From positions 1-11,901 of the forward strand of contig JANQJT010000254.1 in NCBI GenBank assembly GCA_028281485.1: a DNA stretch of 11,901 nt, given 5' to 3'. This stretch comes from Phycisphaeraceae bacterium. GTDB taxonomy: Bacteria; Planctomycetota; Phycisphaerae; Phycisphaerales; Zrk34. Position numbers and translations under genes: made by a program. Below, piece after piece: positions 1 to 6,645 of this stretch. Numbering within the stretch: position 1 is the stretch's first letter; every line of letters begins with the position of its first letter. The notes beneath the pieces are model-generated. The model was not told the DNA's origin. It ran no database searches and saw nothing but the letters and a program-made list of their open reading frames with translations.

Positions 1-802
1 CGAACAGAACATGGTCTCGGTCGCGGCGGGGTTGGGCGCAGCGGGCAAGGTTCCCTTCGTCTCCACGTTCGCCAAGTTCCTGACCCGCGCCTACGACCAG
101 GTCGAGATGGCGATCAACTCCGGCCTCAACTTCAAGCTCGTCGGCTCGCACGCCGGCGTCAGCCTCGGCGCAGACGGCCCCAGCCAGATGGGCATGCCCG
201 ATGTGGCGTGGTTCCGCGCGTTCACCAAGGTCAAGCGGCCTGACGGCAACCCGTCGATGTACGTGTTGAACCCCGCGGACGCGTTTGCGACCTACAAGCT
301 GCTGGGCCGCATGGCCGAGCACGACGGCGCGGCCTACATGCGCACCTGTCGGCCCGACACGGACTTGCTGTACGACGACAAGACTCCGTTCACGCTCGGC
401 GGTCACGAGCTGCTGGCCGAGGGCAACGACGTGCTGATCTGCGCCTCGGGTTACATGGTGCACGTGGCCAACCGGGCGCTGGACGCGTTGGAAGAGGCGG
501 GGCTCAGCGCCACGCTAGTCGACCTGTACAGCCTGCCGTTCGACCGCGACGCGATCGCGGAGCTGGCGATCAACGCCGGCGGACGCGTGATCACGCTGGA
601 AGACAACTACGTCGGCGGGATCGGCGCGGCGGTGTGCGAGGCCCTGGCCGAGCGAGGTGTCGGCGCGACCGTGGAACAGAAGTTTGTCACCACCACGCCC
701 CCCAGCGCGCTGGACCCGGCCGAGGTCATGGACGATCAGGGCCTGACCGTCGACGACATCGTCGCCACGGCCACCGTCATGGTCGAAACCGCCTCGACCT
801 GA
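1..802 (+). CDS. tkt: Transketolase, C-terminal part (5' end outside window)
   Basis: The protein carries the pyrimidine-binding and C-terminal domains of a thiamine-diphosphate (ThDP) transketolase, which moves two-carbon ketol units between sugar phosphates in the pentose phosphate pathway (cytosol). The window opens inside the gene: the first whole codon (2-4) is the Glu of the EQNMVSVAAG motif, the residue that activates ThDP in this family. About 266 residues remain. GSHAGVSLGADGPSQM follows, with Gln at 185-187. Human-type transketolases have GPSQM here, whereas E. coli and yeast enzymes have a GPTHQ-type sequence with His. The C-terminal domain (LEDNYVGGIGAAVCEALAE) is typical. The internal ATG at 11 is not the start, because the reading frame is open to the window edge. 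A second transketolase-like gene begins 102 bp downstream. The family call is secure. Whether the missing N-terminal half is fused or a separate subunit cannot be seen. Confidence 0.93.
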   Translation, partial: EQNMVSVAAGLGAAGKVPFVSTFAKFLTRAYDQVEMAINSGLNFKLVGSHAGVSLGADGPSQMGMPDVAWFRAFTKVKRPDGNPSMYVLNPADAFATYKLLGRMAEHDGAAYMRTCRPDTDLLYDDKTPFTLGGHELLAEGNDVLICASGYMVHVANRALDALEEAGLSATLVDLYSLPFDRDAIAELAINAGGRVITLEDNYVGGIGAAVCEALAERGVGATVEQKFVTTTPPSALDPAEVMDDQGLTVDDIVATATVMVETAST

Positions 803-822
803 TCTGCCCCCTGCGGTATCAT
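794..822 (+). promoter_or_regulatory. Possible sigma70-type promoter for the second transketolase-like gene
   Basis: TCGACC (794-799) and TATCAT (817-822) are separated by 17 bp and resemble -35 and -10 boxes. They straddle the stop codon of the preceding gene, and a start site near 830 would give a leader of about 75 nt. The leader contains a 6-bp inverted repeat, GCGGCC/GGCCGC (844-849 and 856-861), with a 6-nt loop and no T-run. The match is modest and could be chance. Confidence 0.3.
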
Positions 823-904
823 CCCGACGATCTCACACGATGCGCGGCCGATCGAGGCCGCCGCGTGCACCGCCGCACGGATTCAACCTCAAACGGACCC
901 TGCC

Positions 905-2821
905 ATGACGACCGCTACCGATGCTTTTCCCATTGATCTGTCCGCCTACCAGTCGATCGCCATCGACCCGTGGGCCAACGAAACCCTGACCGTCGAGCAG
1001 CGCGACGCGCTGGCGGCCAACATCCAGCTCTGCCGCGACGCGATCGTCTTCTTCACCGCCACCGGCGCCGCACGCGGCGTGGGCGGACACACCGGCGGGC
1101 CCTACGACACCGTGCCCGAGGTGATGATCGCCGACGCGATGTTCCGCGGCGCTCCCGACCGCTTCGTGCCGATCTTCTGGGACGAGGCCGGCCACCGCGT
1201 CGCCACGCAGTACCTCATGTCTGCCCTGCACGGCCACCTGCCCGCCGAGCAGCTCCTGCAATACCGCGCCGCCAACTCCACGCTGCCCGGTCACCCCGAG
1301 CTCGGCCTGACGCCGGGTGTGAAGTTCAGCTCCGGTCGTCTCGGTCACGTCTGGCCGTACGTCAACGGCGTGGCGATGGCGAATCCGGACCGCGTCGTGT
1401 TGATGCTTGGCAGCGACGGCTCGCAACAGGAAGGCAACGACGCCGAGGCCGCGCGACTGGCCGTGGCCCAACAGCTCAACGTCAAGCTCATCATCGACGA
1501 CAACGACGTCACCATCGCCGGCCACCCGTCCGAGTACCTCACCGGGTACAGCGTGACCAAGACCCTCGAAGGCCACGGCCTGGCCACCTCGAGCGTGGAC
1601 GGAGAAGACCTCGACGCGCTGTACGCCGCGATCCGCCGCGCCGTCGTCACCGACGGCCCGATCGCCGTGATCGCCAAACGCAAGATGTGCGTCGGCATCG
1701 AAGGCCTGGAAGGCTCGCCGCACGGACACGACGTCATCGGCGTCGACAAGGCGCTGGACTATCTGACCGCGCGCGGGCGCGACGAGGCCGTGGCGTACCT
1801 GAAGGGTGTGGAGAAACCCTCGGCGCCAAAACAATTCGCCGGCTCGGGCGATAGCTGGGGCTCGAACCGCAACGTGTTCGGCGAGGCCGTGGTCGATGTG
1901 CTCAACGGTCTGAGTGACGCGGAAAAGAAAAACGTGGTGTGCATCGATTCCGACCTGGCCGGCTCGTGCGGGTTGAACAAGATCCACGCGGCGCACCCGG
2001 ACGTGTTTGTCTCGTCGGGCATCATGGAGCGCGGCAACCTGTCGGCCGCGGCGGGCTTCGGCATGGAAGCAGGTAAGCAGGGCATCTTCGGCACGTTCAG
2101 CGCGTTCCTCGAGATGTGTCTCAGCGAGATCACGATGGCGCGGCTGAACAACTCCAACGTGCTCTGCCACTTCTCCCACGCCGGCATCGACGACATGGCC
2201 GACAACACCTGTCACTTCGGCCTGAACAATTTGTTTGCCGACAACGGCCTGGACGACGGCTACCCCACCGGCCTCTACTTCCCCGCCGACGCCAACCAGA
2301 TGCGCGCCGTCGTCAAGCGTGTCTTCGGTGACAAGGGACTGCGGTTCGTGTTCTCCACCCGCTCCAAGACGCCGAACATTCTCAAAGAAGACGGCGGCGA
2401 TTTCTACGGCGACGGATACACCTTCGAACCCGGCGCCGATGAGATCATCCGTGAAGCCGGTGAAGGTGGCGGCTACGTGATCAGTTATGGCGACACGCTC
2501 TACCGCGCCCTCGACGCCGTCGAACGGCCCCGCGCCGACGGCTACAAGGTCGGCCTGATCAACAAACCCACACTCAACGCCGCCGATGAAAAGACGATGC
2601 AGAAGCTGGCGCCAGCGCCGTTTGTGGTCGTCGTCGAGGCGCTGAATCGGCGCACCGGTCTGGGCAGCCGCTTCGGTAGCTGGCTGCTCGAACGCCGCAT
2701 CACCCCCCGCTACGCCTACCTCGGCACGCACCACGAGGGCTGCGGCGGCCTGTGGGAACAGTATCCCCACCAGGGCATCGACCCCGATTCGATCATCGCC
2801 TGCATCAAAGAAATCGCGTAA
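905..2821 (+). CDS. Divergent transketolase-family ThDP enzyme (full length)
   Basis: This 638-residue protein has the full transketolase domain order: ThDP/Mg-binding domain, pyrimidine domain, C-terminal domain. Visible family positions are His62 (GGHTGG), His97 (EAGHR), the SGRLGH segment near 140, the metal motif Ser170-Asp171-Gly172 (usually GDG) followed by Asp199-Asn200 in a DDNDVTIAGH stretch, and the ThDP-activating Glu375 (MERGNLSAAAGFG). The usual sugar-phosphate loop of the pyrimidine domain (GEDGPTHQ or GPSQM) is replaced by a DDMADNTCHFG sequence, so the substrate may differ. A nearby LYFPADANQM segment recalls the YLPPDAN region of phosphoketolases, but the phosphoketolase N-terminus is absent. 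The start ATG at 905 is the first in frame, with no strong Shine-Dalgarno. The gene sits 102 bp after a normal transketolase and ends at a terminator. The family is fairly sure; the exact reaction is unknown. Confidence 0.85.
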   Translation: MTTATDAFPIDLSAYQSIAIDPWANETLTVEQRDALAANIQLCRDAIVFFTATGAARGVGGHTGGPYDTVPEVMIADAMFRGAPDRFVPIFWDEAGHRVATQYLMSALHGHLPAEQLLQYRAANSTLPGHPELGLTPGVKFSSGRLGHVWPYVNGVAMANPDRVVLMLGSDGSQQEGNDAEAARLAVAQQLNVKLIIDDNDVTIAGHPSEYLTGYSVTKTLEGHGLATSSVDGEDLDALYAAIRRAVVTDGPIAVIAKRKMCVGIEGLEGSPHGHDVIGVDKALDYLTARGRDEAVAYLKGVEKPSAPKQFAGSGDSWGSNRNVFGEAVVDVLNGLSDAEKKNVVCIDSDLAGSCGLNKIHAAHPDVFVSSGIMERGNLSAAAGFGMEAGKQGIFGTFSAFLEMCLSEITMARLNNSNVLCHFSHAGIDDMADNTCHFGLNNLFADNGLDDGYPTGLYFPADANQMRAVVKRVFGDKGLRFVFSTRSKTPNILKEDGGDFYGDGYTFEPGADEIIREAGEGGGYVISYGDTLYRALDAVERPRADGYKVGLINKPTLNAADEKTMQKLAPAPFVVVVEALNRRTGLGSRFGSWLLERRITPRYAYLGTHHEGCGGLWEQYPHQGIDPDSIIACIKEIA

Positions 2822-2843
2822 TCCCACCCACAAATCCCCAAAC

Positions 2844-2870
2844 CGGGCGGTCCATATCGCCCGATTTTTT
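2844..2870 (+). terminator. Rho-independent terminator after the divergent transketolase gene
   Basis: A perfect 6-bp stem, CGGGCG (2844-2849) with CGCCCG (2858-2863), encloses an 8-nt loop. It is followed by one A and six T (2865-2870). It lies 22 bp after the stop codon and separates the transketolase pair from the next genes. Confidence 0.85.
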
Positions 2871-2982
2871 CATGCGCCAGCCGCGATGACAAGAATAGTG
2901 ATGGCATATACCCCTTTGCGCTGTAAACTAATATCGCTCAAGGAGGGGCACCAAACACATTCAGGGTCGCCAGGAGTCGGGC

Positions 2983-3423
2983 ATGGGCGAAAGCCAAACG
3001 TTTTCGGTGCGCGAGAATCCCCACGTCGTATTGTCGGAAATCAAGCCGTGGCTTGAGGCGTTTGCCTACGCCGTGCGCGAGCGGGATGTCGATCGGGGCC
3101 ATGCGATGTTCTCGCCCGACGTGATCGGCTTCGGCACGGTCACGCCGCGTGCCGAGAATCTGGACGATCTCGTTGCGGATCAGTGGAACGCCGTTTGGCC
3201 GAACACCGAGAACTTCGATTTCGACTACGACCAGCTCACCGGTTCGATCGCGGGCGACACCGCGTGGGTCGCGGCGCCCTGGTCGTCCGTCGGATTCGAC
3301 ACCTCCGGCCGGCCGTTCGATCGACACGGCCGAGCCACGATCGTTCTCCAGCGCAGCGCCGATCGCTGGCTCGCCATCCACACCCACTTCTCGCTCCGTC
3401 CCACACAGGATTCACAGTCGTGA
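2983..3423 (+). CDS. NTF2/SnoaL-like domain protein of unknown function
   Basis: This 146-residue soluble protein has the cone-shaped NTF2/SnoaL-like fold signature: an N-terminal helix (WLEAFAYAVRERDVDRG, about 23-39), then MFSPDVIGFGT (42-51), a central strand GDTAWVAAPWS (91-101) and the closing strand DRWLAIHTHFSLRP (127-140). That last strand is typical of the calcium/calmodulin-kinase-association-like and SnoaL_3 group. Such domains bind small molecules or mediate dimerisation; no catalytic role can be assigned here. There is no signal peptide or membrane segment. ATG 2983 is chosen because CAGGAG (2971-2976) lies 6 nt upstream. The stop TGA overlaps the GTG start of the ATP-grasp gene (GTGA), so the two are probably co-translated and may work together. 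The protein could be an ordinary stand-alone NTF2-like protein. Confidence 0.8.
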   Translation: MGESQTFSVRENPHVVLSEIKPWLEAFAYAVRERDVDRGHAMFSPDVIGFGTVTPRAENLDDLVADQWNAVWPNTENFDFDYDQLTGSIAGDTAWVAAPWSSVGFDTSGRPFDRHGRATIVLQRSADRWLAIHTHFSLRPTQDSQS

Positions 3424-4406
3424 TTTATTACATCGCACGGCGCAACCGCGCCAACACCATCGAGACGTTCGTGGACAACTGGGCACCGGACCTGCAGCCG
3501 CTGCTGCGCATCGTCGATCTGGAAACCCTCCCGCACCTCAAGCGCGCCGAACCGGGCATCTACATCTTCTCAGACTTCGAACGCATGCGCCTCGGCGAAC
3601 GCCAACTCACCATTCGTCTGCGCAACCGCATCGCCGACCAACCCGGCTTTGTCATCTTCAACGACCCCGCTCACGCCATGGCGCGATACGAGCTGCTGCA
3701 CACGCTGCACGAGCGCGGCCTGAACCCCTTCAACGTCTACCGCTGGAGCCTCGGCCCCCTGCCCAAGTGCCGCTTCCCCGTCTTCGTTCGCACCGCGCAC
3801 GGCCACCGCGGCGCACGCTCGCCGCTGCTGCACAACCGGCGCCAGCTCGCGTTGACCCTGTGCCGCGCACGGCTGCACTACAAGAACATCCTCATCGTCG
3901 AGTACGCCGAGGTCGACCGCCCCGACGGCATCTACCGCAAGTACGGCGCGATGCGCTTCGGTGAACACGTCTACCCCCGCCACCTGATGTTCTCCGACCA
4001 CTGGATGATCAAGGAACCGGACCTGCAGGACACGGCCAAGCTGGAGGAAGAAACCCGCTTCCACGACGAAGCGCCGGACATGGACAAGATCAAAGCCATC
4101 TTCGACATCGCCGGGCTGAACTTCGGCCGCATCGATTACGGCTACGTCGACGGCCGACTCGCGGTGTGGGAGATCAACTCCAACCCGCACATCGTCGGTC
4201 GCAGCAAGAACATCCACGGCATGCGCATGCCGCTTCACAAACGCTTCGCCCACCACACCGCCGACCTGTTCCGCGATACGATCGGCGCGTGGCGGGCAGA
4301 ACGCGGCGAAACCGTCGAGGTTTCTAACGGTCGCGACACGGCGCTGAACACCGCGATGTGGGTCAGCAACCACCTGCACCGCAGCCCCAAGCCCGTCAGC
4401 GCCTAA
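3420..4406 (+). CDS. ATP-grasp fold protein, function unknown
   Basis: This 328-residue protein has the C-terminal metal/ATP signature of the ATP-grasp superfamily: Asp239 in FGRIDYGYVDG, then Glu251-Ile-Asn253-Ser-Asn255-Pro256. These are the acidic and Asn positions that hold Mg-ATP. A FPVFVR stretch (119-124) and YRKYGAMRFGEHVYPRH (172-188) fit the central ATP-binding part. ATP-grasp enzymes usually activate a carboxylate as acyl phosphate and join it to an amine or thiol; which substrate this one uses cannot be read. The start is GTG at 3420, overlapping the upstream stop by 4 bp, with CAGGA at 3406-3410. An upstream in-frame ATG at 3183 is rejected because it lies deep inside the previous gene. 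There is no signal peptide. The gene faces the zinc-ribbon gene tail to tail across 15 bp, with no terminator visible. Confidence 0.8.
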   Translation: MIYYIARRNRANTIETFVDNWAPDLQPLLRIVDLETLPHLKRAEPGIYIFSDFERMRLGERQLTIRLRNRIADQPGFVIFNDPAHAMARYELLHTLHERGLNPFNVYRWSLGPLPKCRFPVFVRTAHGHRGARSPLLHNRRQLALTLCRARLHYKNILIVEYAEVDRPDGIYRKYGAMRFGEHVYPRHLMFSDHWMIKEPDLQDTAKLEEETRFHDEAPDMDKIKAIFDIAGLNFGRIDYGYVDGRLAVWEINSNPHIVGRSKNIHGMRMPLHKRFAHHTADLFRDTIGAWRAERGETVEVSNGRDTALNTAMWVSNHLHRSPKPVSA

Positions 4407-4421
4407 GCCCGTCTCTCCGTC

Positions 4422-4670
4422 TTAGAATCCCCCGATCACCCACACGAGGAGGATCATCACCACCACCGCGCCCACCACCCAGGGCCAGAGCTTGTACCGC
4501 GCCCGCTCCATGCCCTTGACCTGCCGGTGTCGCATGGCCAGCCACACGCCGCACGCCGGGCACTTCTCCGCGTACGCGTAGATCTCTTGCCCGCAGGACG
4601 GACAATCGATCACGTCTTCCAGGTCATCGAAGAGATCGGCGTCGTGATCGTCCGGGCCGTGTTCGGTCAT
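4422..4670 (-). CDS. Small zinc-ribbon protein with one C-terminal membrane helix
   Basis: This 82-residue protein has three parts. It starts with an acidic stretch (residues 5-22, rich in Asp). A zinc ribbon follows, with Cys23, Cys26, Cys37 and Cys40 in the pattern CPSCG-x9-CPACG. After a basic linker comes a hydrophobic helix at about 62-80 (WPWVVGAVVVMILLVWVIG). It is probably tail-anchored in the cytoplasmic membrane with the zinc ribbon facing the cytosol. No function is known to me; such zinc-ribbon/TM micro-proteins are common and poorly studied. The start ATG is 4670-4668, without a strong Shine-Dalgarno. It follows nuoG on the same strand, but a strong terminator lies 15 bp before its start, so it probably needs its own promoter or read-through. 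Confidence 0.75.
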   Translation of the reverse strand: MTEHGPDDHDADLFDDLEDVIDCPSCGQEIYAYAEKCPACGVWLAMRHRQVKGMERARYKLWPWVVGAVVVMILLVWVIGGF

Positions 4671-4684
4671 GCATGAACGATCTC

Positions 4685-4713
4685 AAAAAAACCCGCGGAT
4701 CGCAATCCGCGGG
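4685..4713 (-). terminator. Strong rho-independent terminator downstream of nuoG
   Basis: On the minus strand, a perfect 9-bp stem (plus-strand 4692-4700 paired with 4705-4713) closes a 4-nt loop. It is followed by seven U (plus-strand A 4685-4691). It lies 29 bp after the nuoG stop codon and 15 bp before the ATG of the zinc-ribbon gene. On the plus strand the hairpin has no T-run, so it works in one direction. Confidence 0.92.
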
Positions 4714-4741
4714 CGTGGGGTATCTCGTCTGGTTGTGTCGA

Positions 4742-6352
4742 TCAGATCTCGACGTACTGCATCTCGCTGGCGCGTTTGGCGCCGCCGACCTCGGGGCCCA
4801 TGGCGTCGGCCACCGCCCCGCCGATCGCGGTGCGCGTGGTCGCGGCGTTGAACCGGGCCGGGTCGCCCTTGCCCGCGGCGCTGGCCAGGTCGATGGCGAT
4901 CTGCGCCTCGGGCCGGCTGAACTCCAGCGGGCGGATCGCCTGCTCGAAGGTCTGTAGGACGTTGTTGACGTTCTCGAACGTGCCGTCTTTTTCCAGCCAG
5001 GTGCTGGCCGGCAGGAGCACGTCGGCGTCGGCGGTGAGCTTGTTGGGCAGCGTGTCCATCACGATCGTGAACTTGCCGTCGAGCACCGCGCCCAGCACCT
5101 CGGTCACCCACTCGCTGGGGTAATTGCCGGTGACGACCACCGCGTCGGCGCCGTTGACCTTGCTGCGCCAACCCGCCTCGTCGTACACGTTGGATTCACC
5201 GAACAGCTGCTCCAGCACGCGACGCACGCCGCGCGCGTTGGGCGCCTTCTCCGCCCGAACGGTGTAGCCGTCGAGGAACGTCTGGTCCTCGCCGTCGACC
5301 GGGACGGGGCCGACGCCGATCAGCACGCCGTCATCGATGGCCTTGATGGCGCTACCCAGTTCCCAGGCGTCTTCGCAGCTGAGCATCGGGCTGACCAGCA
5401 GCGCCGTCTTCTTGCCGCTCATTCCCTCCACGGCCCGCGCCAGCGCGTCGTTCCAGTTCACTTCCTTCGGTTCGCCGTCTTGCTTGATCATCGGCACGCG
5501 CAGGCGGTCGTCGGAATGGACGAACTTCCACGAGTAGCGGATCTCGTCGCTGGTCCACCAGCGGTTGATGTCCATGTTGCGGCGGGGCTTGAAGCGCCAG
5601 ACCCGGCCGTCGTTGTGGTCGACCCAGAGGTTGTCGCCCGAGGCGGTGACGCCGTCGATGCTGGGCGTGGAGGTGAGGAACCAGACGCGCTGCTCGAAGA
5701 GGAAGTCCTTGTCGAGCAGGGCGCCGACGGGGCAGAGGTCGACAACGTTGACGCTGAGCGGGTTGTCCAGCGCCTTGCCGGGGAAGGTGTCGATTTCTTC
5801 CTTGTGGCCGCGGCCGGCGACGCAGAGCTCGTCCGTACCGGTCACCTCGCGGGTGAAGCGGACGCAACGCGTGCACATGATGCAGCGGTCGGAGTAGAGC
5901 AGGACGTTGGGGCCGACGTCCTTCTTGGGGTTCTTGTGCTTGGCCTCTTCGAAGCGGCTGACCGCGCGGCCGTACTTGTAGCTGTAGTCCTGCAGGTAGC
6001 ACTCGCCGGCCTGGTCGCAGACCGGGCAGTCCAGCGGGTGGTTGATCAGCAGGTACTCCATGATCGCCTTCTGATTGGCGACGGACTTTTCGCTGGTGGT
6101 GTAGACCTCCGAGCCGTCCACGGCGGGGGTCTGACAGGTGGGCAGGAGCTTGGGGATCAGCGAGAGCTTGCCGTCGTTGCGCGGGTCGGGCTGGGCAACC
6201 TCGGCCAGGCAGATGCGGCAGCTGGCCACGACCGACAAACCCGGGTGATAGCAGTAGTGCGGGATCTCGATCCCGTTGTCGTAGGCGACTTGGAGGATCG
6301 TCTTGTTACCCTCGAACTCACAAAGCTTTCCGTCAATCGTGATCGTGGCCAT
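4742..6352 (-). CDS. nuoG: NADH-quinone oxidoreductase subunit G (complex I iron-sulfur subunit, short form)
   Basis: This 536-residue protein is the iron-sulfur subunit of the peripheral arm of respiratory complex I, carrying electrons from NADH towards quinone on the cytoplasmic side. Cluster ligands are all visible: [2Fe-2S] Cys34, Cys45, Cys48, Cys73; the His-Cys cluster (N5) His105, Cys109, Cys112, Cys118; [4Fe-4S] (N4) Cys157, Cys160, Cys163, Cys207. The extra N7 cluster cysteines of E. coli and Thermus are absent (about 225-240 reads STPSIDGVTASGDN). The molybdopterin-oxidoreductase-like C-terminal part is much shorter than in E. coli NuoG (about 900 residues) or the mitochondrial 75-kDa subunit (about 700). 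Start ATG 6352-6350 begins the usual MATITIDG ferredoxin strand; the Shine-Dalgarno is weak. No other nuo gene is adjacent, and a terminator follows the gene. Confidence 0.95.
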   Translation of the reverse strand: MATITIDGKLCEFEGNKTILQVAYDNGIEIPHYCYHPGLSVVASCRICLAEVAQPDPRNDGKLSLIPKLLPTCQTPAVDGSEVYTTSEKSVANQKAIMEYLLINHPLDCPVCDQAGECYLQDYSYKYGRAVSRFEEAKHKNPKKDVGPNVLLYSDRCIMCTRCVRFTREVTGTDELCVAGRGHKEEIDTFPGKALDNPLSVNVVDLCPVGALLDKDFLFEQRVWFLTSTPSIDGVTASGDNLWVDHNDGRVWRFKPRRNMDINRWWTSDEIRYSWKFVHSDDRLRVPMIKQDGEPKEVNWNDALARAVEGMSGKKTALLVSPMLSCEDAWELGSAIKAIDDGVLIGVGPVPVDGEDQTFLDGYTVRAEKAPNARGVRRVLEQLFGESNVYDEAGWRSKVNGADAVVVTGNYPSEWVTEVLGAVLDGKFTIVMDTLPNKLTADADVLLPASTWLEKDGTFENVNNVLQTFEQAIRPLEFSRPEAQIAIDLASAAGKGDPARFNAATTRTAIGGAVADAMGPEVGGAKRASEMQYVEI

Positions 6353-6645
6353 GGCGCTGCGGTATCTCTTGAAACAGGCGGCTCAAACGGGCGGCTTCGC
6401 TACCCGACACGGTGAACAATCCTAGTCGAACCCGCCCCGCCAATCCACCGTTCGTCACCCGGGGTGATTCCGACGGTATAGACTGAATATTTCGCAGATG
6501 GCGTCAGGCCGCGTAACCGGGCGCGGGAATCCCCTCAAACAACCATTCAACCGAATTGACTGTTAACAGAGGCCCCTCCGCCGCCAATATAAATGAGGAA
6601 CGGGCCCAGCCATAAACACATGACCGGGATCAGGAGTGAAAGACC
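6353..6645. promoter_or_regulatory. Divergent intergenic region between nuoG and the GH27 gene
   Basis: This 293-bp stretch holds the upstream regions of both divergent genes and no gene. For the plus-strand GH27 gene, TTAACA (6563-6568) lies 19 bp before TATAAA (6588-6593), a plausible promoter with wide spacing. A 17-bp option uses AATATA at 6586-6591. A perfect 10-bp palindrome, CTGTTAACAG (6560-6569), covers the -35 area and could be an operator half or core. The AT-rich patch GTATAGACTGAATATTT (6476-6492) may belong to the nuoG promoter, but I cannot place its boxes. CAGGAG (6631-6636) is the GH27 ribosome site. Confidence 0.45.

Noticed and set aside
844..861. 6-bp inverted repeat GCGGCC/GGCCGC as a terminator or riboswitch
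   Set aside because: There is no T-run and no wider structure; such short GC palindromes are expected by chance here.
833..2833. A 666-codon open frame on the minus strand opposite the divergent transketolase gene
   Set aside because: It is antisense to a gene with clear family motifs. Its translation is Val/Gly/Ala/Arg-rich without recognisable domains, as expected in GC-rich DNA.
3183..3419. ATG-initiated N-terminal extension of the ATP-grasp gene
   Set aside because: It lies inside the NTF2-like gene in another frame and translates to an Arg/His-rich low-complexity segment; GTG 3420 with a ribosome site fits better.
5480..6415. A 311-codon open frame on the plus strand opposite nuoG
   Set aside because: It mirrors the codon pattern of nuoG, has low-complexity Val/Ala/Asp sequence and no ribosome site; nuoG is certain.
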